Source: Acidobacteriota bacterium
GTDB taxonomy: Bacteria; Acidobacteriota; UBA6911; RPQK01; JADFOI01
Length of the DNA stretch: 11,025 nt
Direction: 5' to 3'
Assembly: GCA_029942065.1 (NCBI GenBank)
Contig: JAPYTY010000046.1
Location: 1-11,025 of the forward strand
In this document: positions 1 to 6,084 of the stretch, piece by piece
Position numbering within the stretch: the first letter of the stretch is position 1
Layout of the letters: each line of letters starts with the position of its first letter
Position numbers and translations under genes: made by a program
Notes under the pieces: generated by a model
Told to the model about the DNA's origin: nothing
Database searches by the model: none
The model's input: only the letters and a program-made list of their open reading frames with translations

Positions 1-884
1 AGAAAACCTCTTATCCAATTCAACCCGAGAGATCGAGAAAGTTGCCCCAGCACCTCGATTCGATCACGATTAATCACCCGATGGGGCGTATCGACATGCA
101 TAAAATAAAGATCCTCTCCCAGCGCTTCGAGTAAATCCAGGTAATGCTGAACTCGTTCCCGGTTCTTGAGTTCGGTCTGGAGAGGGGCCTGCTCGCACTT
201 TTGAAAGACCGATCTGAAGGATTGATGGGAACACCAGGAGGTCAAAATTTCCAGCATTCGATCGCGATCCTGGAGGGTTTCCTCGAGATCCAGCTCCTGA
301 GCTCGACCAATGCTGCCTTCCGAGTAGGCCGCGGTCATCTCCAGATCCTCGACCAACCCGTTGTCCTTCAAATAATCCTGAATCTCCTTTTGACTCAGAG
401 GGAAAAAGGGGAAAATCTGACATCTGGACCGAATGGTGGGCAGAAGCTGGTAGGGGAAGGCGCTGACCAGGATGATGCGAGAGCTCTCGGGAGGTTCCTC
501 GATGGTTTTCAGGATGGAATTAGCTGCTTCCTCGGTCATGGTTTCAGCCTGATCAATGATGAAAAACCGAAATCGACCCTCGAAAGGCCGGAATTGAACC
601 TCCCGATTGAACTCGCGCATGATCTCGATTTTTAGATTGCCCTTCTGGGGTTCCATAAGCCGGATGTCGGGGTGACAGCCGGCCGCGGCTTTGAGGCATG
701 AAGAACACTTCCCGCAGAGGTCCTGCTGACTGGGATCCTTGCAGTTGGCCAGTGCCGCAAGGCCGAGCGCCAGTGTTTTTTTCCCGATGCCGTCAAGGCC
801 TGCAAACAGGCAGGCTGGAGGCAAATGGCCGGCTTTCATGAGTTGAACGATGGGCTGGTTGCCCACGAAGTCTTCGAGTTTCAT
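1..884 (-). CDS. holB: DNA polymerase III subunit delta' (partial, C-terminus off left edge)
   Basis: This is a clamp-loader AAA+ subunit that helps load the beta sliding clamp onto primed DNA. Reading the minus strand from ATG at 884 gives 294 uninterrupted codons to the window edge. Visible landmarks are a P-loop-like GLDGIGKKT at residues 29-37 (Lys follows GK where Ser/Thr is usual, in keeping with the poor or absent ATP binding of delta'), a zinc-binding set C48-x8-C57-x2-C60-x2-C63 with the same spacing as E. coli delta', a Walker-B-like IIDQAE at 109-114, the family hallmark LKTIEEPP at 125-132, and the SRC arginine-finger motif at 153-155. The ATG overlaps the tmk stop as ATGA, so the two genes are translationally coupled; tmk-holB is a common bacterial gene pair. 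DnaX (tau/gamma) is the alternative, but the tmk linkage and the divergent P-loop favour HolB. Confidence 0.93.
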   Translation of the reverse strand, partial: MKLEDFVGNQPIVQLMKAGHLPPACLFAGLDGIGKKTLALGLAALANCKDPSQQDLCGKCSSCLKAAAGCHPDIRLMEPQKGNLKIEIMREFNREVQFRPFEGRFRFFIIDQAETMTEEAANSILKTIEEPPESSRIILVSAFPYQLLPTIRSRCQIFPFFPLSQKEIQDYLKDNGLVEDLEMTAAYSEGSIGRAQELDLEETLQDRDRMLEILTSWCSHQSFRSVFQKCEQAPLQTELKNRERVQHYLDLLEALGEDLYFMHVDTPHRVINRDRIEVLGQLSRSLGLNWIRGF

Positions 885-1537
885 GGCTGCAGTAAGTGAT
901 GCTGTCGGATCAGGGAGAGAAGTTTCTCAAAAACAGTGTCCGGGTCCCCCGAGGCATCGACCAGGAGCACCCGCTCGGGTTCTCTCTGGGCCAGGCGCTG
1001 GTAGCCTTCTCGGACTTTCTGATGAAACGACAGATCCTCGGCTTCGAACCTCCCCCACTGCTCCTGGTTTTCCCTGTGGTTTCTCTCGATCGCTCGTTGG
1101 AGGCCCACCCGAACCTCCACATCCAGGACCAGGGTTAAATCAGGGGTCCGGAGTTCCAGGATTTCGGCCAGCCGGTCAATGAGCTCGAAGCCGATTCCGC
1201 GCGCGTGACCCTGGTAGGCCAGCGTGGCGTCATGATAGCGATCACAGACCACGTGGATCCCCTTATCCAGGGCCGGATCGATGACCTCCTTCAAGTGTTG
1301 ATATCGATCAGCAAGATAGAGCAGCAGTTCCGACCCGGGTTCTCTTTCAGCTCCGTCCTTGTGCAGAAGGACCCGACGAATTTCTTCTCCGAAGGGAGTT
1401 CCGCCGGGCTGGTGAGCCCTGATGAAGGAGAGTCCAAGGCGGCTCAACTCCTTCTCCAGCAGATTCAATTGACGGCTTTTGCCCGAGCCTTCGATCCCCT
1501 CCAGGGTGATGAATTGACCTGGTTTTGACGAGCCCAC
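881..1537 (-). CDS. tmk: thymidylate kinase (dTMP kinase)
   Basis: Tmk phosphorylates dTMP to dTDP with ATP, a cytosolic step in dTTP synthesis. From a GTG start at 1537 the protein is 218 residues, the usual family size. It carries the P-loop GIEGSGKS at residues 14-21, the substrate segment QPGGTPFGEEIR at 43-54, DRY at 99-101 followed by the AYQG segment, and an arginine-containing lid near 149-164 followed by the RFEAED...FHQKVREGY stretch typical of the family. The open frame continues upstream to GTG at 1558 and ATGs at 1591 and 1600, but those last two lie inside divergent yggS and the added residues do not look like Tmk, so I prefer 1537; no clear ribosome binding site decides it. One oddity is that the usual REPGGT motif reads AHQPGGT here. 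The stop overlaps the holB start by 4 nt. Confidence 0.93.
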   Translation of the reverse strand: MGSSKPGQFITLEGIEGSGKSRQLNLLEKELSRLGLSFIRAHQPGGTPFGEEIRRVLLHKDGAEREPGSELLLYLADRYQHLKEVIDPALDKGIHVVCDRYHDATLAYQGHARGIGFELIDRLAEILELRTPDLTLVLDVEVRVGLQRAIERNHRENQEQWGRFEAEDLSFHQKVREGYQRLAQREPERVLLVDASGDPDTVFEKLLSLIRQHHLLQP

Positions 1538-1567
1538 TTCGGCGTTATGGTACCACACGTATTCCGG

Positions 1568-1573
1568 TATACT
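1568..1573 (+). promoter_or_regulatory. -10-like hexamer immediately before yggS
   Basis: TATACT matches the sigma-70 -10 consensus at 5 of 6 positions but lies only one base before the yggS ATG. If used, transcription would begin near 1580-1581, at the in-frame GTG codon, giving a leaderless mRNA. No good -35 is seen at the right distance. A competing promoter, TTGACG at 1525-1530 with TATGGT at 1546-1551, has a short 15-nt spacer. No ribosome binding site precedes the ATG. Confidence 0.25.
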
Positions 1574-1574
1574 A

Positions 1575-2273
1575 ATGGCTGTGGTGGACATCGCCTCCAA
1601 TCTGAAGCGGCTTGAGGAGGAAATCCAATCCGTTGCTCATGACTGCGGCCGTGACCCCCGGAAAATTCGTCTGATGGCCGTCTCCAAGCTCTTCTCCACC
1701 GCGGTTGTGGAACAGGCTGCGGCGGCCGGGCAAACCCTGTTCGGGGAGAACCGCCCTCAGGAAGCCTGGCAGAAGATCCCTCAGGTAAAGCAGTCCGGGC
1801 TCTGCTGGCACCTGATCGGCCCTCTTCAGTCGAACAAGGCCCGGCGGGCGGTCGAAATGTTTGATGTGATCCAGACCCTGGATCGGCCCAAGATCACCCG
1901 AAGGGTCAACCAGTATGCCCGGGAACTGGACAAAACTCTGCGCGTCTTCATTGAAGTGAACATCGGCGAAGAGCTCCAAAAGCACGGGGTTGCACCGGAG
2001 GAGCTTGGAGGCATGGTGGAACTGGTGGATTCCATGTCCGCCCTTCAACTGGAGGGGTTGATGACGTTGCCGCCCCATCACCAGGAGGCGGAAGCATCCC
2101 GACCCTATTTCCAAAAGCTGGCAAAAATGCAGGAAGAAGTGAACCGCAATCGCCAGCTGCCCTTGAAAGAGCTTTCGATGGGGATGAGCCGCGACTACCG
2201 CGTTGCCATTGAGGAAGGGGCCACCCTGGTGCGCCTCGGAACGGCCATTTTCGGACCGCGCCCCTTATTATGA
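1575..2273 (+). CDS. yggS: YggS/PLPBP family pyridoxal phosphate-binding protein
   Basis: Members of this family bind pyridoxal 5'-phosphate in a single alanine-racemase-like TIM barrel and maintain PLP and amino-acid homeostasis in the cytosol; no enzyme activity is established. The 232-residue length is typical. Visible family blocks are MAVSK with the PLP-binding lysine K38, GENRPQE at 57-63, WHLIGPLQSNK at 78-88, FIEVNIG at 125-131, LEGLMTLP at 159-166, LSMGMSRDYRVAI at 200-212 and the phosphate-site segment GATLVRLGTAIFG at 215-227. The ATG at 1575 is the first in-frame start; GTG codons at 1581 and 1584 are equally possible N-termini because no Shine-Dalgarno sequence is present. The stop overlaps the next gene's start (ATGA), forming a two-gene operon. 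The gene is divergent from tmk. Confidence 0.94.
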   Translation: MAVVDIASNLKRLEEEIQSVAHDCGRDPRKIRLMAVSKLFSTAVVEQAAAAGQTLFGENRPQEAWQKIPQVKQSGLCWHLIGPLQSNKARRAVEMFDVIQTLDRPKITRRVNQYARELDKTLRVFIEVNIGEELQKHGVAPEELGGMVELVDSMSALQLEGLMTLPPHHQEAEASRPYFQKLAKMQEEVNRNRQLPLKELSMGMSRDYRVAIEEGATLVRLGTAIFGPRPLL

Positions 2274-2572
2274 CCCTCCAGATCCGGGAGGCAGGCGGAC
2301 TGCTGCGACTATCAGTCCACGTGCAGCCTCGAGCTGCTTCCAATCAGATCACCGGATGTCATGATGGGGCCTTGAAGGTCCGATTAACCGCGCCGGCTCT
2401 GAAAGATCGGGCAAATCGCCAATTAGTCCAATTCCTGGCCAAATGCCTGGATCTTCCGGCACCCAGCTTTTCGCTGGTTCGAGGTCAGCGTTCGCGCCGG
2501 AAAACCCTTGTAATCCAAGGGCTTTCCAGGGCCGAACTGGACCGGAAGTTAACCCGTATTTTAGAAAGATAA
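2270..2572 (+). CDS. DUF167 (YggU) family protein
   Basis: This is a small 100-residue protein of the DUF167/YggU family, whose biochemical role is unknown. Recognisable are the N-terminal strand HVQPRAASNQITG at residues 17-29, the core LKVRLTAPALKDRANRQLV (family pattern: Ala-Pro ... Ala-Asn followed by a hydrophobic helix), and the C-terminal VRGQRSRRKTLVIQG, matching the family's G-x-S-R-x-K-x-x-x-I block. The usual dipeptide DG before the AN is replaced by KD. Its ATG overlaps the yggS stop by 4 nt, so it is translated as the second gene of that operon; yggS and DUF167 genes are frequent neighbours in bacteria. A hairpin and an intrinsic terminator follow the stop within 45 nt. Confidence 0.88.
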   Translation: MTLQIREAGGLLRLSVHVQPRAASNQITGCHDGALKVRLTAPALKDRANRQLVQFLAKCLDLPAPSFSLVRGQRSRRKTLVIQGLSRAELDRKLTRILER

Positions 2573-2574
2573 GA

Positions 2575-2588
2575 GGCGGTCAGCCGCC
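2575..2588. repeat. short GC-rich hairpin after the DUF167 gene (element A-like)
   Basis: GGCGG pairs with CCGCC around the loop TCAG, beginning 2 nt after the stop codon. The 13-mer GGCGGTCAGCCGC recurs at 6053-6065 upstream of the beta-barrel gene. Read on the minus strand it begins TGTAAGGGCGG and has a TGA in the loop, resembling the GC-rich hairpins at 5841, 5983 and 6981, so it may be a distant member of the same dispersed family. Confidence 0.55.
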
Positions 2589-2595
2589 CTTACAT

Positions 2596-2614
2596 GGGGC
2601 GCGTGCCCCTTTTT
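2596..2614 (+). terminator. intrinsic terminator of the yggS-DUF167 operon
   Basis: GGGGC (2596-2600) pairs with GCCCC (2605-2609) across the loop GCGT and is followed directly by TTTTT (2610-2614). This is a compact rho-independent terminator 24 nt after the DUF167 stop codon and upstream of the nrdJ promoter candidate. Confidence 0.75.
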
Positions 2615-2641
2615 GGGAACGTCAGAGTGGAACTCTAAAAT
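2613..2641 (+). promoter_or_regulatory. sigma-70-type promoter candidate for nrdJ
   Basis: TTGGGA (2613-2618) and TAAAAT (2636-2641) are separated by an ideal 17 nt; the hexamers match consensus at 4 and 5 positions. Transcription would begin near 2648, giving a 5' leader of about 40 nt. The -35 overlaps the end of the upstream terminator's T-run. A small inverted repeat, AGAGT-GGA-ACTCT at 2624-2636, sits between the hexamers and abuts the -10, where an operator could lie. No NrdR box and no cobalamin-riboswitch features were seen. Confidence 0.45.
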
Positions 2642-2671
2642 GGTCGATACCCATTAACTGAGGACCTATTC

Positions 2672-2680
2672 AAGGAGGGG
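2672..2680 (+). promoter_or_regulatory. strong ribosome binding site of nrdJ
   Basis: AAGGAGGGG is a near-perfect Shine-Dalgarno sequence 9 nt before the ATG at 2690. It fixes the start codon of nrdJ and predicts efficient initiation. Confidence 0.85.
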
Positions 2681-2689
2681 AAGGAAAGC

Positions 2690-5401
2690 ATGAAAAAATT
2701 GGCCCCGAATGCGGAAGTTTCGGCTGGTTTGAAGGTGGAACGATACTTTACCCGCACGGGAAGGCATCCATTTGATGAGATCGAATGGGATACTCGAACC
2801 GCTGAGATCAAAGACTTCAAAACGGGAAAAGTCACTTTCCAGCAGGAAGATCTGGAATTTCCCCAATTCTGGTCCCAGAGGGCTACGGATATCGTTGCCA
2901 GCAAGTATTTTCGCGGACAAAAGGGAACCCCCCGGCGCGAATACAGCGTGAAGCAACTCATCGGGCGTATCGTCGACACCCTGACCGGTTGGGGCGGCAA
3001 AATGAAATACTTCGCCTCCAAGGAGGATGCTCAGGCATTCAACCATGAACTGGGCCACCTACTTCTCCATCAAATGGCGGCCTTTAACAGCCCGGTTCAG
3101 TTCAATGTGGGTATCAAGAAGAAACCCCAGTGCTCCGCCTGTTTTATCAACAGCGTCGAAGACAATATGGCTTCCATCATGAAGCTGGCCAAAACCGAGG
3201 CCACCATATTCAAAGGAGGCTCGGGCTCGGGCGTGAATTTGTCAAAACTTCGGGCCTCGACTGAGACTCTGGCGGTGGGCGGCCTTGCTTCGGGCCCGGT
3301 TTCGTTCATGAGGGGCTACGATAGCTTTGCCGGGGCCATCAAATCGGGAGGAGCCACCCGGCGCGCTGCCAAGATGGTTATCTTGAATGCAGACCATCCC
3401 GATATCAAGGAGTACATCTGGTGTAAGGCTCTGGAGGAGAAAAAGGCTCACGGCCTTATAGGCTTGGGATATGACGATAGCATTGACGGAGAAGCCTACC
3501 GAAGCGTTCAGTTTCAAAACGCCAACAACAGCGTTAGCGTGACCGATGACTTCATGGAGGCCGTCGTCAATGACGGCGAATGGAGCACCCGCAAGGTGAC
3601 CACTGGCGAAGTGGTGGAAACTCAGAAAGCCCACGAAATGCTTGACTGGATTGCTGAAGCCACCTGGATCTGCGGTGATCCGGGGCTGCAATTTAATACA
3701 ACTCTAAATGATTGGCACACCTGTCCTAATACTGCGCCCATCAATGCCAGCAACCCCTGCTCCGAATACGTCTTCTTGGACAACTCGGCCTGCAATCTCT
3801 CATCCCTGAACTTGATGAAGTTCCTCAAGGAGAATGGGCAGTTCGATGTCGAGGCATTCTTAAAGGCCGTTCGCATCATGATCATAGCCCAGGAGATTAT
3901 TGTGGATAATTCTTCTTATCCCACTCCGGAGATCAAGAAGATAAGCCACGAGTATCGAACCCTGGGACTGGGGTACGCCAATCTGGGAGCACTTTTAATG
4001 GCCACCGGCCTGCCCTATGACAGCGAGCGGGCCAACTCTCTGGCGGCTGTGATCACGGCATTGATGACGGGACAGGCCTATCGGACTAGTGCCGAACTGG
4101 CCGCACGAATGGGGCCCTTCGAAGGCTTTGAAAAGAATCGAATCTCTACCATGCGTGTCATTCACAAACACCGGGAGGCTTTATCTGAAATCGATTCAGC
4201 CATGGTTCCCATGGATCTTCTGCACGCTGCCATGGAAGTCTGGGATGAGGCCATCATGGAGGGTTCCCGTCATGGCTACCGTAATGCCCAGGTAACACTG
4301 CTGGCCCCGACTGGGACCATAGCCTTCATGATGGATTGCGATACCACGGGAATTGAACCCGAGTTTTCGCTCATCAAGGTCAAAAAACTGGTGGGCGGTG
4401 GAACCCTGAGGATCGTGAATCACACGATTCCTCGAGCCCTGGAAAACCTCGGGTACCAGAAGGATGAGATCCGCGACATCTTGAAGCATGTGGAGGTCAA
4501 GGAGACCATCGAGGGGGCGCCACGCTTCCAGGAAGAACATCTGGCCGTGTTTGATTGTGCGGACCGGGTTGCCGGCGCAACCCGATCCATTGAGGCGCTG
4601 GGTCACATAAAAATGTGTGGAGCGGTTCAACCCTTTCTTTCCGGAGCCATCTCTAAAACCATCAATCTTCCCAACGAAGCTACCGTTGAAGAGATCAAGG
4701 AAGCCTATATCCAGGGGTGGAAATTCGGGATGAAATCCGTATCCATTTATCGGGATGGGTGCAAAATGGTCCAGCCTCTCTCCAACAAGAATCGATCGGC
4801 GGTCATTGCCGGACCTGAGCGGCGCAACATGCCCAAGGACCATCCGGCCCTGCAGCACGAATTCAAGATCAAAGGGTTCAAGGGCTTCCTGACGATGGGG
4901 TTGTATCCGGAGGACAATCAATTAGGGGAAATTTTTATCAACTTCACCAAGCAAGGCTCCACATTGCAGGGGTTGGCCATGGCCTGGGCCGTTGCCATTT
5001 CCATGGGCCTGCAGCGAGGCGTCCCGTTAGAAGACTATGTCCGGATGTTCTCGCACATGAGTTTCGAGCCTGCGGGTTATACCGATAACCCACAGATCCC
5101 TTTCGCCACCTCGGTTCCCGACTATATCGTCCGTTACCTGGCCACCCGTTATCTGAATCCGGAGGTCCAGGAAGCACTCGGAATCCACAATGTCAAACCC
5201 AACGGGAGCATGCAGGATGGGGTGCAGGTGGCTTTCTCGGACCAGGCCAAAAAGAAAGAAACTTTCACCACTGCCACCGAGCGGTTGCTCCAGGAGAGCA
5301 GCCGGGAATCGCACACTTGCCTGATGTGCGGTAATCTGATGCAGCGAAACGGCAACTGCCATGTCTGCACCATCTGCGGCAGCACCTCAGGCTGTAGCTA
5401 G
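2690..5401 (+). CDS. nrdJ: adenosylcobalamin-dependent (class II) ribonucleotide reductase
   Basis: This enzyme reduces ribonucleotides to deoxyribonucleotides using adenosylcobalamin to generate the cysteinyl radical, so it needs no oxygen and no NrdB partner. It has 903 residues. The catalytic barrel shows the redox-cysteine segment QCSACFINS (C148/C151), KGGSGSGVNLSKLR near 175-188, the active-site NPCSE (N355, C357, E359; counterparts of E. coli NrdA N437/C439/E441), the second redox cysteine in SACNLSSLNL (C368), LAPTGTIAF at 538-546 and the SIYRDGCK segment at 685-692. Residues about 720-825 form a TSCPD-type domain. The C-terminus is a cysteine cluster, C877-x2-C880-x9-C890-x2-C893-x2-C896-x5-C902, probably a zinc ribbon with terminal redox cysteines. 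No ATP-cone is seen at the N-terminus, which starts almost at once with the barrel, so overall-activity allostery is probably absent. A strong Shine-Dalgarno sequence supports the start. Confidence 0.96.
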   Translation: MKKLAPNAEVSAGLKVERYFTRTGRHPFDEIEWDTRTAEIKDFKTGKVTFQQEDLEFPQFWSQRATDIVASKYFRGQKGTPRREYSVKQLIGRIVDTLTGWGGKMKYFASKEDAQAFNHELGHLLLHQMAAFNSPVQFNVGIKKKPQCSACFINSVEDNMASIMKLAKTEATIFKGGSGSGVNLSKLRASTETLAVGGLASGPVSFMRGYDSFAGAIKSGGATRRAAKMVILNADHPDIKEYIWCKALEEKKAHGLIGLGYDDSIDGEAYRSVQFQNANNSVSVTDDFMEAVVNDGEWSTRKVTTGEVVETQKAHEMLDWIAEATWICGDPGLQFNTTLNDWHTCPNTAPINASNPCSEYVFLDNSACNLSSLNLMKFLKENGQFDVEAFLKAVRIMIIAQEIIVDNSSYPTPEIKKISHEYRTLGLGYANLGALLMATGLPYDSERANSLAAVITALMTGQAYRTSAELAARMGPFEGFEKNRISTMRVIHKHREALSEIDSAMVPMDLLHAAMEVWDEAIMEGSRHGYRNAQVTLLAPTGTIAFMMDCDTTGIEPEFSLIKVKKLVGGGTLRIVNHTIPRALENLGYQKDEIRDILKHVEVKETIEGAPRFQEEHLAVFDCADRVAGATRSIEALGHIKMCGAVQPFLSGAISKTINLPNEATVEEIKEAYIQGWKFGMKSVSIYRDGCKMVQPLSNKNRSAVIAGPERRNMPKDHPALQHEFKIKGFKGFLTMGLYPEDNQLGEIFINFTKQGSTLQGLAMAWAVAISMGLQRGVPLEDYVRMFSHMSFEPAGYTDNPQIPFATSVPDYIVRYLATRYLNPEVQEALGIHNVKPNGSMQDGVQVAFSDQAKKKETFTTATERLLQESSRESHTCLMCGNLMQRNGNCHVCTICGSTSGCS

Positions 5402-5407
5402 TTATTA

Positions 5408-5584
5408 GCCCGACCTGCGCCTAAATTCTCTACTGCAGCGCCGCCATCATCCGTCCTGACTGCGTTGCACTTGGTCGGTCTCCTCGACGTACTTTTCAGT
5501 ACGCCTGCGGTCACCTCCCGTCGCACGCCTTGTCAGGCCGGCGCTTGCGCCGCTTCGTGACGAGAACCTATGCACAGGTCGGGC
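5408..5584. repeat. 177-nt imperfect palindrome (large hairpin or MITE-like element)
   Basis: The ends are inverted repeats: GCCCGACCTGCGC at 5408-5420 against GCACAGGTCGGGC at 5572-5584 (12 of 13 paired). Inner arms pair in the same register: ATTCTC 5425-5430 with GAGAAC 5562-5567, and TCCTGAC 5454-5460 with GTCAGGC 5532-5538. The centre is GTAC-TTTTCA-GTAC at 5489-5502. All these pairs share one symmetry centre at 5496, so the whole stretch folds into one long hairpin. A nested local hairpin, CGGCGC-TT-GCGCCG, lies at 5539-5552. It starts 7 nt after the nrdJ stop and could end or stabilise that transcript. No ORF is inside. I infer a dispersed non-autonomous element, but only one copy is in this window. 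Confidence 0.7.
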
Positions 5585-5586
5585 TT

Positions 5587-5628
5587 GGGTCTTCGACCCG
5601 CACGTTTCACGTTTCAGGTTTAATGTTT
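5587..5628 (+). repeat. element C, copy 1: hairpin plus CGTTTCA-type repeats
   Basis: A hairpin GGGTC-TTC-GACCC (5587-5599) is followed by repeating units of the form CGTTTCA (5603-5628: two good units, then degenerate ones). The same arrangement occurs in opposite orientation at 7189-7235, with the stem conserved and the loop as expected after reverse complementation. The element directly abuts the 177-nt palindrome. Confidence 0.7.
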
Positions 5629-5644
5629 AACGAAAGGAAGTTTT

Positions 5645-5702
5645 GGGGCATACAGACGTACGCCCAAGGCAAGGTCGTTGTAGCGGCCGCTCTATGAGCG
5701 GC
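5645..5702 (+). repeat. composite A+B hairpin element, copy 1
   Basis: Hairpin A (5645-5665) is a decayed form of the GGGGCGYAC stem, with one A-C mismatch. About 36 nt after its start comes hairpin B, GCCGCTC-TAT-GAGCGGC (5686-5702), preceded by TTGTAGCG. The same A-spacer-B order, including the spacer pieces GCAAG and TCGT, recurs in direct orientation at 6984-7040 and, more degenerate, at 7121-7172. Confidence 0.7.
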
Positions 5703-5750
5703 TCTTCGGAATCGGCTCACTGAGGCTCCTCTCGCACTCCGGACACTTCA

Positions 5751-5782
5751 TTCTGGATTCTGCATTCTGACTTCTGGATTCT
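5751..5782 (+). repeat. short direct repeat of TTCTGGATTCT
   Basis: The 11-mer TTCTGGATTCT occurs at 5751-5761 and 5772-5782, a period of 21 nt, with a related GCATTCTGA between them. It lies in non-coding sequence between hairpin elements; function unknown. Confidence 0.6.
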
Positions 5783-5837
5783 CCTTGTCGGCGCCTTCTC
5801 ACCCTCCTGGATTTGTCTCCTGAACTGAGATGGCAAT

Positions 5838-5863
5838 GTAGGGGCGTACGGAGTACGCCCACA
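5838..5863 (+). repeat. element A hairpin, copy 2
   Basis: GTA is followed by GGGGCGTACGGAGTACGCCC (5841-5860), an 8-bp stem GGGCGTAC/GTACGCCC with loop GGA, then ACA. Relative to the copies at 5983 and 6981, a C-G stem pair has become T-A on both arms, so pairing is preserved. Confidence 0.7.
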
Positions 5864-5890
5864 AGACACTTTTGATCAATGGCTGATACA

Positions 5891-5910
5891 GGGCGCACTC
5901 GGTGCGCCCC
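5891..5910 (-). repeat. element A hairpin, copy 3 (inverted)
   Basis: GGGCGCAC-TCG-GTGCGCCC with a trailing C is a perfect 8-bp stem. The trailing C puts it in inverted orientation relative to the copy at 5838, where the extra G precedes the stem. Confidence 0.7.
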
Positions 5911-5982
5911 GACTGGAATCCATCTGGTACAAATGGTTTTTGAGACGCCCTGGAGGTATAAGCCCTTTCTGGTTTCACAGTC

Positions 5983-6013
5983 CTTGCTGTGGGCGCACTC
6001 AGTGCGCCCCTAC
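5983..6013 (-). repeat. element A hairpin, copy 4 (inverted; perfect 31-nt match to 6981-7011)
   Basis: The hairpin GGGCGCAC-TCA-GTGCGCCC at 5991-6009, plus flanks CTTGCTGT on the left and CTAC on the right, is the exact reverse complement of 6981-7011 over 31 nt. The two copies are about 1 kb apart and enclose the beta-barrel gene. Confidence 0.8.
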
Positions 6014-6050
6014 GCCAGGCTGCAGGATCGTGCCAGCTTGGAAGTGAAAC

Positions 6051-6065
6051 GCGGCGGTCAGCCGC
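6051..6065. repeat. short hairpin 19 nt upstream of the beta-barrel gene start
   Basis: GCGGC pairs with GCCGC around GGTCA. The internal 13-mer GGCGGTCAGCCGC also occurs after the DUF167 gene (2575-2587). If transcribed it would lie just before the start codon at 6085 and could affect translation or mRNA stability. Confidence 0.5.
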
Positions 6066-6084
6066 TTGTATTAAACTCCCCTGC

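Larger units (their letters stand above)
5402..6084. other. gene-free, repeat-rich intergenic region
   Basis: This stretch of about 680 nt between nrdJ and the beta-barrel gene has no credible coding frame. Nearly all of it is accounted for by palindromes and short repeats, listed separately. The remaining unassigned pieces are about 5703-5750, 5783-5840, 5911-5982 and 6014-6050, where I see nothing distinctive. No convincing promoter for the downstream gene was found. Confidence 0.75.

Noticed and set aside
144..635. Plus-strand open frame of 163 codons opposite holB
   Set aside because: It is antisense to holB, whose minus-strand frame carries all delta' motifs.
1572..2114. Minus-strand open frame of 180 codons opposite yggS
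   Set aside because: Composition and lack of motifs mark it as a shadow of yggS; no ribosome binding site or family resemblance.
2615..2689. Cobalamin riboswitch before nrdJ
   Set aside because: The leader is only about 40 nt from the promoter candidate and lacks a B12-box-like sequence; too short for this riboswitch class.
4196..4921. Minus-strand open frame of 241 codons inside nrdJ
   Set aside because: The opposite strand encodes conserved catalytic-barrel segments of NrdJ; the antisense frame has no recognisable domain.
5989..6084. N-terminal extension of the beta-barrel protein by 32 residues
   Set aside because: It would translate the hairpin elements and place the clear signal peptide internally; ATG 6085 starts exactly at the signal peptide.
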